A stretch of DNA of 13,967 bases from contig USGP01000029.1 of the NCBI GenBank assembly GCA_900554315.1, forward strand, positions 1-13,967, written 5' to 3'. Made by a program: the position numbers and the translations under genes. Every line of letters begins with the position of its first letter. Position 1 is the first letter of the stretch. Source of the DNA: an uncultured Mycoplasmatota bacterium (GTDB lineage: Bacteria > Bacillota_I > Bacilli_A > RF39 > UBA660). Below the pieces are notes generated by a model. That model did no database searches. It was not told the origin of the DNA and saw nothing but the letters and a program-made list of their open reading frames with translations. Below are positions 5,337 through 12,572 of this stretch, piece after piece.

Positions 5337-7056
5337 TTTCTTTTTTCCTATTTTCTTCTTGTAGTTTTTTGAAGTCTACTTTTCCAATTAGGGTTTTTGG
5401 AAGTGATTTTCGATATTCAAAATCATATGGAATAGCATAGCTTGCTAGATTCTTTTTACAGTGTTCTTTAATGCTTTTTCTTACTGTTAATGGGCTATAG
5501 CCATTTTTTAAAACGATATAGGCCTTTGGTACTTCTATTTTATATGGATGTGGTATTCCTATTACTGTACATTTTAAGACAGCGGGGTGTTCTTCTATTA
5601 CTTGTTCTACGTAGGCTGGATAGATGTTGTAACCGCTTGAGATAATCATACGTTTGATTCTTTGTTTATAGAAGATAATACCATCTTCATCCATCATTCC
5701 CATATCTCCAGTATGTAACCATACTAGGCCATCTTTATGAATTTGTAACATTTCATTTGTTTCTTTTTCGTTATCTAGATATCCTAACATTACGGTTGGC
5801 CCGTTAATACAGATTTCTCCATCTTCTCCATATGGTACTTCTTCCTGGGTTCCAGGTTTTACAATTTTGATATAGTTTCCTGGGAATGGGATTCCAATAC
5901 TGCCAGGTTTATTGGCTTCTCCATATGCTAGCGCAACAGCGGCTAGAGATTCCGTCATACCATATCCTTGAGAAATCGTAATTTTTGCTTTATGATTTTG
6001 TAAATAAACATTGATTCTTCTTTCTAAGGATGGTGATAGGCTATCTCCTCCGCTGATAATATATTTTAATTGACTTAAATCTAAATGATCATTTTTGGTA
6101 TTGATTAGTGCTTCGTATAGTGTTGGTACTCCAAATAAAATATTTGGTTTGTATTTTTCTAGTAGTTTATCAAACTTTTTGGCATTAAATTGAGGAATTA
6201 GGATTACTTCGCATCCTAAATCTAATGGGGCATTTATGGATACTCCTAGTCCAAAGCCATGAAAAATCGGCATGATTGCTAATACTTTTTCACCTACACC
6301 TAAATGTTTAAAAATAATTTTTGCTTGTTCTGTTAGGGCATTAAAGTTACCATTTGTTAATACAATTCCTTTTGGACTTCCTGTTGTTCCTCCACTATGT
6401 AAGATAACTGCTGGGGTGTCTTTGGTTGTTGCAGCATCTTCTTTGGAGTGATAGTTTAGACCTTTTCTAATAAAGTCTTTCCAATATACGTATTCTTCGC
6501 TTTTCTTTGGCTTTTTTGTTTTATATCCTTGTGTTACTTGGTATCCAAAGGCTAATAAGAAATTCATAGAATCACTTGCTGATGTGACGATTGTCTTATA
6601 GACGTCTGTTTCTTTGATAATATTTTTTACTTTTTCATAACAAATGTCTATCATAATTAACATGACACTATGAGTTGATGTTAAATAGTCTTTGATTTCT
6701 TGTTCTCCAGATAATGGATGAATCATATTGGCAATAGCACCAATTTTATTTAGTGCGTAAAAAGCAACTAATGCTTCTGGTGTATTTGGCATACAGATGG
6801 TTACAACATCTCCTTGCCTTATTCCTTGACTTTTAAAGGCGTTTGCTGCTTGATTTATCTTATGGTGAAATTCTTTATATGTTATTAATTTTCCAAAATA
6901 ATTAAGTGCAATATTTTTTTCTCTTCCAACACTGCAATTTTCAAGCATTTTATAGATAGATATGTCTTCTACTTTGATTTTTCTATCTTCTTTTTTGTAA
7001 TATTTTAACCAGGGTGCTTTTAACATTTTCTGTCTAATTAGATTGATTATATTCAT
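5317..7056 (-). CDS. AMP-forming acyl-CoA synthetase (fatty acid-CoA ligase-like)
   Basis: An ANL-superfamily adenylate-forming enzyme of 579 residues. The P-loop-like A3 motif is SGGTTGSPKG (221-230). A5 is YGMTES (365-370). A7/A8 is TGD (449-451), followed by DGIIFYKQRIKRMIISSGYN. The catalytic C-terminal Lys is K559 in PKTLIGKVDF. All core residues are present. It should activate a carboxylate, probably a fatty acid, with ATP and then CoA or another thiol acceptor. It lies between two PlsC acyltransferases and overlaps both (23 and 20 bases), suggesting that it feeds exogenous or recycled acyl chains to phospholipid synthesis. GGAGG precedes ATG 7056. The KRMIISSGYNIYP region is typical of medium/long-chain ligases, but the chain length cannot be read from the sequence. 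Confidence 0.93.
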   Translation of the reverse strand: MNIINLIRQKMLKAPWLKYYKKEDRKIKVEDISIYKMLENCSVGREKNIALNYFGKLITYKEFHHKINQAANAFKSQGIRQGDVVTICMPNTPEALVAFYALNKIGAIANMIHPLSGEQEIKDYLTSTHSVMLIMIDICYEKVKNIIKETDVYKTIVTSASDSMNFLLAFGYQVTQGYKTKKPKKSEEYVYWKDFIRKGLNYHSKEDAATTKDTPAVILHSGGTTGSPKGIVLTNGNFNALTEQAKIIFKHLGVGEKVLAIMPIFHGFGLGVSINAPLDLGCEVILIPQFNAKKFDKLLEKYKPNILFGVPTLYEALINTKNDHLDLSQLKYIISGGDSLSPSLERRINVYLQNHKAKITISQGYGMTESLAAVALAYGEANKPGSIGIPFPGNYIKIVKPGTQEEVPYGEDGEICINGPTVMLGYLDNEKETNEMLQIHKDGLVWLHTGDMGMMDEDGIIFYKQRIKRMIISSGYNIYPAYVEQVIEEHPAVLKCTVIGIPHPYKIEVPKAYIVLKNGYSPLTVRKSIKEHCKKNLASYAIPYDFEYRKSLPKTLIGKVDFKKLQEENRKKENENKTK

Positions 7057-7627
7057 AATTTTCCTCCAATTTTTTATCTATTTCTTCACGTAGTCTTTCG
7101 TTTTCTTTTTCTAAGTTGTCTTTTATTTTTCTTGGTTTTAAGAATTCGATAGTTACGCTTGAAGAAAATATTTTATACTTCCCTGTGATGACAAAAGGAA
7201 CTAGTGTTGTATTTGTTTCATTTGCCATTTTTACAGCCCCTATTTTAAATGGTAAAGTAGGAGTCTTTTTTTCTCTATTAATGGTTCCTTCTGGAAAGAT
7301 ACCAATGACAGCATTCTTTTTTAATGCCACTATAGCACTTTCTAGGGCTTGGTGATCATGAATCTTTCTGTTTACTGGTATTGCTCCTACTCCTTTTAAT
7401 ATGGGTTTTGTAATGCCTTTAAATAAGGAGTCTTTAGCAAGAAAATGTATTTGTTTTGGAACAATCGCAATTAACATGATTGGGTCTAACCATTTTGTAT
7501 GATTTCCGGCTAGTACATAGTTTGTTTCTATAGGTATATTTTCTTTTCCTTTTACTTTAGGATGAAATAAAAGATAAAATAAACCTTTTACAATTGGTCT
7601 AATTATTTTATAGAACCATGTATTCAT
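7034..7627 (-). CDS. plsC: 1-acyl-sn-glycerol-3-phosphate acyltransferase (PlsC family), first copy
   Basis: A PlsC-type acyltransferase of 197 residues. HX4D is NHTKWLD (His43, Asp48), the second block is IPVNR (83-87), and the third is FPEGTINREKK (111-121) with LPFKIGAVKMA following. A short hydrophobic N-terminus (about 5-22) could associate with the membrane. It is the first gene of the plsC - acyl-CoA synthetase - plsC operon, with its own promoter about 20 bases upstream and the ribosome binding site AAAGGTGATACT. In block three the usual GTR is GTI. Two divergent PlsC copies in one operon suggest different acyl donors or acceptors, or that one serves a non-canonical lipid. Confidence 0.92.
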   Translation of the reverse strand: MNTWFYKIIRPIVKGLFYLLFHPKVKGKENIPIETNYVLAGNHTKWLDPIMLIAIVPKQIHFLAKDSLFKGITKPILKGVGAIPVNRKIHDHQALESAIVALKKNAVIGIFPEGTINREKKTPTLPFKIGAVKMANETNTTLVPFVITGKYKIFSSSVTIEFLKPRKIKDNLEKENERLREEIDKKLEENYEYNQSN

Positions 7628-7643
7628 AGTATCACCTTTTATT

Positions 7644-7672
7644 ATTATATTACAAAAAAGAACAAGAGTAAA
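7644..7672 (-). promoter_or_regulatory. Promoter of the lipid operon
   Basis: TTTACT (7672-7667), a 17-base spacer and a perfect TATAAT (7649-7644). It lies in the 49-base gap between murI and plsC, where no terminator is visible, so some read-through from the NAD operon is possible. Confidence 0.65.
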
Positions 7673-7676
7673 ACAT

Positions 7677-8390
7677 TTAATTGTTTTTGGAATCTATCCA
7701 TTTTATACTTCCTGTTCCTTTTGTATTTCGTAAATTGTTGATTTCTAATTGTCTTTTTACTTCTTTTGCAACTCCATATGATCCATCTAATTGTGGAATG
7801 TTAGGAAAAAATTCGTTGATTTCTTCTTTGATTAAAGGATAATGTGTGCATCCTAGAACAATAGAATCTATTTCTTTTTCTCTTACAGAATTTTTTATCT
7901 GTTGTAGAATTTTATGTATTTTTTCTTTGTTATTGGTTTCTATTGCATTGGCTAGTCCGTCGCAAGAAATTAATGTGATTTCCTGGTCTTCTTTTTTATT
8001 TTCTTCAATTAATTCTTTTGTTCTTTCTGAGTCGATTGTTGAAGGCGTTGCTAGGACTAGTGTATGTTTAAAATTGTGATCACATGCTACTTTAATGGCA
8101 GGTACAGTTCCAACAAAGATGATATTTGGATATTCTTTTTTTAGTTTTTTCATACAACGTGTGGTTGCTGTATTACATGCTAGAATAATTAGTTTACAGT
8201 TTTCTTTTATGAAAAATTTTACTATGTTTTCTACAATTTGATAGATTTCTTCTGGTGTTTTTTCTCCATAGGGATTGTTTTTACCATCTGCATAGTAAAT
8301 ATAGTCTTCGGTAGGAAGAAGTTTTTTCACTTCATTTAAAATGGTTGTACCACCTATTCCGGAATCTAATACTCCAATTTTTTGATTCAT
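7677..8390 (-). CDS. murI: Glutamate racemase
   Basis: Interconverts L- and D-glutamate, supplying D-Glu for peptidoglycan. The 237-residue protein begins IGVLDSGIGG (Asp9, Ser10) and has both catalytic cysteines, Cys72 in ACNTATT and Cys181 in GCTHYPL. NNPYGEK (38-44) and TPST (115-118) are also family motifs. It is about 25 residues shorter than most MurI proteins, mainly at the C-terminus, but nothing essential is missing. Its ATG overlaps the TGA of the upstream gene (ATGA), so translation is coupled. It is the last gene of the long operon and implies a cell wall. Confidence 0.96.
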   Translation of the reverse strand: MNQKIGVLDSGIGGTTILNEVKKLLPTEDYIYYADGKNNPYGEKTPEEIYQIVENIVKFFIKENCKLIILACNTATTRCMKKLKKEYPNIIFVGTVPAIKVACDHNFKHTLVLATPSTIDSERTKELIEENKKEDQEITLISCDGLANAIETNNKEKIHKILQQIKNSVREKEIDSIVLGCTHYPLIKEEINEFFPNIPQLDGSYGVAKEVKRQLEINNLRNTKGTGSIKWIDSKNN

Positions 8391-8941
8391 TTTTCTCTTC
8401 CTTTCTGTCTTCTTGTCTTTTGTAGTTGATAATTTACTTCTTCAATTCCTTGATTTCTTTGAAAGGATAATTTATCTTGATATTGATAATATAGAAGATG
8501 TTTTATGACATCAATATAGGCATAATATTTCGATAGTATTTGGTCTACTTCTTCTTCAGTTAAAGCATAGCCTATGATAAATCGTTTCATAGCTTCATCT
8601 GATTTTTTCATCATGGTATCCATAATCTCATCTCTTGTCATAATATGATTGATTTGTAATACTCTTGTATTTTGAATATCATAATAGCCTGAATATTCAT
8701 CGTTAAAGCCTACCCTTTCTCCTAAGGAAGATACTTTTGCTATTTGAATAGGATTTTCTCTTCCATCTACATATCTTAGTGTGTCTTCTAAATAAGGAGT
8801 GTAATGAAATCCTTTTTCTGTTGGTCCTGGAATTAATGGAATGGTGTCTGGAAGTGTGTAGATTTTTCCTTCTTCAAAGTGTTGACCATAATTATTTGTC
8901 ATATTATCATAAAATGCTTTGTATCCTTTTGCTTTATCCAT
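8387..8941 (-). CDS. Unknown protein with a phage-type GFHY domain (DUF7666-like?)
   Basis: This 184-residue protein has no assigned function. Residues 5-105 follow a pattern known from many phage and prophage proteins. It starts KGYKAF, then EEGKIYTL, GFHYTPYLEDTLRY (44-57), IAKVSSLGERV (67-77), and ends with TRDEIM (102-107). I believe that family is named DUF7666, but could not check. The C-terminal part (about 105-184) is helical and basic and looks lineage-specific. There is no signal peptide. The start follows AAGGTAAT at the end of nadK (9-base gap), and the stop overlaps murI, so it belongs fully to the operon. The GFHY segment loosely recalls ADP-ribosyltransferase folds, notable beside NAD enzymes, but this is speculation. 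Confidence 0.8.
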   Translation of the reverse strand: MDKAKGYKAFYDNMTNNYGQHFEEGKIYTLPDTIPLIPGPTEKGFHYTPYLEDTLRYVDGRENPIQIAKVSSLGERVGFNDEYSGYYDIQNTRVLQINHIMTRDEIMDTMMKKSDEAMKRFIIGYALTEEEVDQILSKYYAYIDVIKHLLYYQYQDKLSFQRNQGIEEVNYQLQKTRRQKGREK

Positions 8942-8950
8942 ATATTACCT

Positions 8951-9742
8951 TCATTTTAAAAATTTATTATTTATTTTTTTGATAAAATTATAATCTTTTT
9001 TACGATAAACTTGTATTCTTCTATCTTCGATTTTTATTTTTATTTCTTCTACATTATTATACTCATTATTATCTCCATCTATAGTAATTAATAAGTCTTT
9101 TGTTCTGTTTTCCGGGGTTATTTTGATTTCTTTGTTACTTGGAATAATAACAGAGTTTAATAGATTTCGATAACTTTTATTATTTAGAGGAGCAATGGGT
9201 GTGATTTGTAGTGTATGAAAGGTATTATAGACAATACTTCCTCCAAAACTTAAGTTATAGGCAGTGGAACCAAATGAAGTAGATATCAGTATACCGTCTC
9301 CTACATAGTGTTCTAGAAGGTTATCTTCTACTTTTATCTCTAAATTTGTAGTGTTTAAATTTAAATCTCGAATGACTACTTCATTTAGTGATAATTGTTT
9401 AGAGATACTGTCTGGTGTTTTGATTTCTATTTCTTCTATTCCAATAGTTTCTATTTTATAGTCTTCTTTTTCTAAATCCTCGATAAAAGAATTGATTTCG
9501 TCTATATTAATTTCTTGGGCAAACCCTAATGTCCCAGTATTAATACCAACATAAATACAATTTTCTTTAAAATTCGTTTCTTTTATCATTCTTAGAAAAG
9601 AGCCATCTCCTCCTAAGGCAATGGCTATTTCATATTCGTCTTCTGATTCTATAAAGTTTTTATTTAATAATTTCTTTTTGATTTCTCTACCAATTTCAAG
9701 TGATTTTTCATTATGATTTATAAATAATCTAAATTTATTCAT
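8951..9742 (-). CDS. nadK: NAD kinase
   Basis: Phosphorylates NAD to NADP using ATP or polyphosphate. The 263-residue protein carries the family GGDG motif (44-47, in ALGGDGSFL), INTGTLGF (67-74), NE (120-121, in LNEVVIRD), VGDG (147-150) and STSFGSTAYNLSFGG (154-168). Length is normal for short Gram-positive NadK. It starts three bases after the stop of the NrtR-like regulator gene, so the two are coupled, and a sensor of NAD-derived metabolites next to the NADP-forming enzyme makes sense. Confidence 0.96.
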   Translation of the reverse strand: MNKFRLFINHNEKSLEIGREIKKKLLNKNFIESEDEYEIAIALGGDGSFLRMIKETNFKENCIYVGINTGTLGFAQEINIDEINSFIEDLEKEDYKIETIGIEEIEIKTPDSISKQLSLNEVVIRDLNLNTTNLEIKVEDNLLEHYVGDGILISTSFGSTAYNLSFGGSIVYNTFHTLQITPIAPLNNKSYRNLLNSVIIPSNKEIKITPENRTKDLLITIDGDNNEYNNVEEIKIKIEDRRIQVYRKKDYNFIKKINNKFLK

Positions 9743-9745
9743 ATT

Positions 9746-10573
9746 TTATCCTTTGTATTTGAATAATGCAGATGGACGATGTCCTTCTCCTGTCTTCATT
9801 TTACTCGTTTTTTCTACTTTACTAGCAATAATTCTTCTGAATGCTGGGTCTAATAGTTTTTTATTTAATATGACTTCATATACTTGTTGTAGTTCTCCTA
9901 AAGTGAAATATTTTGGCATCATATTAAATACTATATCGGTATAAGAAAGTTTGTTTCTTAATCTTTCAATACCAGAGACAATTACTAAATCATGATCAAA
10001 TGCTAAATCTTTGTCTTTTTCTGATTGAAATTGATAACGGTCTGTTGTTTTTTCACGTAGAATTTTTTTCACATTTATTTTTATAGTGTCTGTTCCGTTA
10101 TCTAGGACAATTTCTATTTTGTCATTTGTTTCTTCTTGTAATACTACATCAAACCAAGAGGCATTTTCATTTATTATATCTGTTAACTTTTCTTTGTCTA
10201 CTAATGCCATATAAGATGTTGAAACTACTCTAGTACGCGGATCTCTTTTAGGATCATCATAAGTATATAGTTGCTCTAAAAAGATGTTTTGTAGGTTTGT
10301 TTCTCTTTTTAGAACTCTTTTTGCACATTCCTCTAGTGTTTCTCCGTTTGGATTTAAAAATCCTCCAGGTAGGCACCATTTGCCTTTAAATGGAAAGTCT
10401 GTTCTTTTGACTAATAAAATACTCATGGCTTTTTTGCTAGTTTTTCTGTAATTTTTTCTTTTGTGGTCAGAGACACTAATTAATAGTATGTCTGCTGTCA
10501 TTGATAATTGATCAAATTGTTTTGGATCATAATGTTTTAAAAATTCTTCTTCTGTTTGATATGTTGTTTCCAT
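9746..10573 (-). CDS. nrtR: NrtR-like Nudix / winged-helix regulator
   Basis: The 275-residue protein has the two-domain plan of NrtR, the Nudix-related repressor of NAD genes that senses ADP-ribose. Residues about 25-150 form the Nudix domain (ILLVKRTDFPFKGKWCLPGG at 52-71), and about 210-275 form a winged-helix DNA-binding domain ending in GHRPSALFKYKG. The Nudix box is degenerate. It reads GGFLNPNGETLEECAKRVLK then RETNL, with Val87 and Arg90 in place of two of the catalytic glutamates of RExxEE and one extra residue in the loop. Hydrolysis is therefore probably lost, which fits a pure ligand sensor. The insert at about 145-200 is longer than in simple Nudix enzymes. Its own promoter and a palindrome suggest autoregulation. 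Other members (DUF4743-like, plain ADP-ribose hydrolase) are less likely. Confidence 0.85.
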   Translation of the reverse strand: METTYQTEEEFLKHYDPKQFDQLSMTADILLISVSDHKRKNYRKTSKKAMSILLVKRTDFPFKGKWCLPGGFLNPNGETLEECAKRVLKRETNLQNIFLEQLYTYDDPKRDPRTRVVSTSYMALVDKEKLTDIINENASWFDVVLQEETNDKIEIVLDNGTDTIKINVKKILREKTTDRYQFQSEKDKDLAFDHDLVIVSGIERLRNKLSYTDIVFNMMPKYFTLGELQQVYEVILNKKLLDPAFRRIIASKVEKTSKMKTGEGHRPSALFKYKG

Positions 10574-10598
10574 AATCTCACCTCTTTTTGATAGTTTG

Positions 10599-10607
10599 AT
10601 TATAACA
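10599..10607 (-). promoter_or_regulatory. Internal extended -10 promoter before the nrtR-like gene
   Basis: Minus-strand TGT followed by a perfect TATAAT (10604-10599). The -35 region has no consensus hexamer. ATG 10573 follows after a leader with AGAGGTGAG. It would express nrtR-nadK-8387-murI separately from the upstream genes. Confidence 0.5.
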
Positions 10608-10620
10608 TAATTGAAATTAT
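10607..10620 (-). promoter_or_regulatory. Candidate operator palindrome for the NrtR-like protein
   Basis: ATAATT-GA-AATTAT is a perfect 6+6 inverted repeat lying between the -35 and -10 positions and overlapping the pncC stop codon. This placement suits repressor binding. It is AT-only in its arms, so chance is possible in this genome, and it does not match any NrtR site that I can recall. Confidence 0.3.
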
Positions 10621-11090
10621 TTTACTATATTTAATAGCATTTCACCTATTTTTCTAATAATAAATTCTTTGTTTTCTCTTCTTGTTTGGTTGTCTACTTC
10701 TAACTTTAAGTTATGATAAGTATTTGTTTTTCTTTCGTAGATTGTAACATATACGACATTGTCATCTCCTGCTGGATTGGCAGGATCTTTTTTATTTAAT
10801 TTACCAGTTATTCCTACACCATAACTACTATTAGCAAAGTCTGATATAGCTTTTGCCATTGCATCAGCGGTCTCTTGACTATAGACTGTATATTTATCAA
10901 TAGTTTCTTTTGAGACTCCCATTTTGATTTTGTATTCGTTTGAGTATGTTACTGCACTGTATTTTAAAACGGCACTTGCTCCTGGCTGGTTGGTGATAGC
11001 GTTAGCTACACCTCCTCCTGTACATGATTCCATAGTAGCAATTGTTTCATTGTTTTTTGTAAGTCGTTTAATAATTTCTTTTCTTATCAT
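10617..11090 (-). CDS. pncC: NMN amidohydrolase (CinA C-terminal domain, PncC)
   Basis: A stand-alone CinA C-terminal domain of 157 residues. PncC deamidates nicotinamide mononucleotide to nicotinate mononucleotide, returning NMN from DNA ligase to NAD synthesis. The nucleophile motif is ESCTGGG with Ser22. AVTYSNEYKIKMGV (46-59) matches the family VAYSNExK segment. The usual GVTGxAGP is replaced by GITGKLNKKDPANP (93-106), a known variant form in this family. The start ATG is two bases after the stop of the ADP-ribosylglycohydrolase gene, with GGAG within that gene's end. Downstream nadD-type activity would use its product, although nadD lies upstream in the operon. Confidence 0.88.
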   Translation of the reverse strand: MIRKEIIKRLTKNNETIATMESCTGGGVANAITNQPGASAVLKYSAVTYSNEYKIKMGVSKETIDKYTVYSQETADAMAKAISDFANSSYGVGITGKLNKKDPANPAGDDNVVYVTIYERKTNTYHNLKLEVDNQTRRENKEFIIRKIGEMLLNIVK

Positions 11091-11092
11091 AG

Positions 11093-11947
11093 TTATTCTC
11101 CTTTTTTATATTGTTTTTGTGTAAAATATCTTGATTTTAACAATTCTTGTTTGTCTTTATCTAAAAGATGATAGACTTCCTTTTTAATTGTTTCTGGTAT
11201 GCCATAGTAGGCTTCTGCAAGAGATCCGGCGATACTGGCGATGGTATCCGAATCCCCTCCAATAGATAAAGAGGTTCTTATGGTGTTTTCAAAGTCTTTT
11301 CCTTGAAAAAAACAAAATAGAGCTTGGGGAACAGATTCTTCAGCGGTTGAGTGGAAAGTGTAGTTATGTCTTAAATCTTCTAAGTCAAAGTCTAAATTAT
11401 AATAATTTTTTTCAATATATTTTTTGACAGCTTCTTTTGATGCTCCTGTTCTAAGTAGATAGATACTAACCGCAACACTTTCTGCTCCTTTTATAGCTTC
11501 TTGTGAATGATGAGATGGTATGGTTGCTAAGAAAGATTCTCTTTTTACTTCTTCTAGGGAATTGAATAAAAATCCTACTGGGCTAATTCTCATAGCAGAA
11601 CCATTTCCTTTGCTTGTACCATCTGTTTTTTGTTGTAGCCATTTTACTGAACCTGGCCCAAATCTATTTCTTCCATATCTATCTTTCCCTTTTTTTAGTT
11701 CTTCTAGTCCATATTTTCTTAAATATTCTTCATAGTTATTGTTACCATTGATAATGGCATCGTATATTGCACATGTCCAACAAGTATCGTCTGTAAACGA
11801 TGAATTTTCTGCGAAAAGTGGCGTATTTGGATTCATGATTTTCATCCTTTCCTCATACGGACGGATTCTTTTTTCTTTGTACCAACAATTGATTTCTTCT
11901 ACTTCGTAATTTGATCCAGCTCTATCACCAATGATTGCTCCTAACAT
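11093..11947 (-). CDS. ADP-ribosylglycohydrolase family protein (DraG/ARH)
   Basis: The 284-residue protein has the metal-binding residues of the DraG/ARH fold. They are Thr52-Asp53-Asp54-Thr55 in FTDDT and Asp232, Asp234 and Thr235 in IGGDSDTIA (229-237). GNGSAMR (114-120) and SHHSQEAIKGA (145-155) are further family blocks, and the N-terminus GAIIGDRAGS is typical. Family members remove ADP-ribose from proteins, or cleave ADP-ribosylated small molecules, with a dinuclear Mg centre. The target here is unknown. Free ADP-ribose released by it could be the ligand of the NrtR-like regulator encoded two genes later (inference). The start follows AGAGGGTGATAAT. It has no membrane or signal segment. 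Confidence 0.93.
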   Translation of the reverse strand: MLGAIIGDRAGSNYEVEEINCWYKEKRIRPYEERMKIMNPNTPLFAENSSFTDDTCWTCAIYDAIINGNNNYEEYLRKYGLEELKKGKDRYGRNRFGPGSVKWLQQKTDGTSKGNGSAMRISPVGFLFNSLEEVKRESFLATIPSHHSQEAIKGAESVAVSIYLLRTGASKEAVKKYIEKNYYNLDFDLEDLRHNYTFHSTAEESVPQALFCFFQGKDFENTIRTSLSIGGDSDTIASIAGSLAEAYYGIPETIKKEVYHLLDKDKQELLKSRYFTQKQYKKGE

Positions 11948-11977
11948 ATTATCACCCTCTTATACTTTACCATGTTT

Positions 11978-12562
11978 TTAGCCATATAGATTATATTTTT
12001 TTATATATTTATAAATTCCGATTGGAAGTTGAAATAAAACCTTTTTATCTTTCTTTTTTAACTGTTCTCTGATGTTTGTAGATGATGTTTTCTTTTCTTT
12101 TAATGAGGTTATGATAATATTTTCTTTTACATCTTTGTACTTTTGTAATACATCATTTAAATTATCTGTTTTTCGTTTAATTAATAGGATTTTATAGTTT
12201 TGTAAGATTTCATTTCCATGCTCCCATTTGTCTATGTAACTTAAATTGTCTAGTCCGCAGATAAAGTAGATTTCGTCATTTGGATATCTTTTTTGAAAAT
12301 GTTTTAATGTTTGATAAGTGTATTTTGGAGTACTTGAAAATTCATATTTACTAATTGACATATTTTTTTCTTTTTTTATTAAAATAGATAACATATCATA
12401 CCTTGTTTTATTTGGTAAAAGATTAGTTTTATACTGATATGTGGTACCAGTTGGAACAAAGATAATCTTGTCTATATATTTTCTTTTTAATAGCATTTTG
12501 GCTATTTTTTTATGCATTTTATGAGGTGGATTAAAACTCCCTCCAAAGATTCCTATTTTCAT
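11978..12562 (-). CDS. nadD: Nicotinate-nucleotide adenylyltransferase family protein
   Basis: A nucleotidyltransferase of 194 residues, close to NadD length. The N-terminus IGIFGGSFNPPHKMH (3-17) carries the HxGH-type motif, with Met16 instead of Gly. YTYQTLKHFQKRYP (81-94) and IYFICGLDNLSYIDKW (98-113) align with the NadD segments for substrate and ATP binding. SSTNIR (160-165) is the second nucleotide-binding motif. NadD joins ATP and nicotinate mononucleotide to give NaAD. The usual PPHK after PTGT is YQYK (42-45), so the substrate may deviate. Neighbours pncC and prs support an NAD role. The ribosome binding site AAGGTGAAGCT overlaps the end of the prs frame, 10 bases away. Confidence 0.85.
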   Translation of the reverse strand: MKIGIFGGSFNPPHKMHKKIAKMLLKRKYIDKIIFVPTGTTYQYKTNLLPNKTRYDMLSILIKKEKNMSISKYEFSSTPKYTYQTLKHFQKRYPNDEIYFICGLDNLSYIDKWEHGNEILQNYKILLIKRKTDNLNDVLQKYKDVKENIIITSLKEKKTSSTNIREQLKKKDKKVLFQLPIGIYKYIKKYNLYG

Positions 12563-12572
12563 AGCTTCACCT

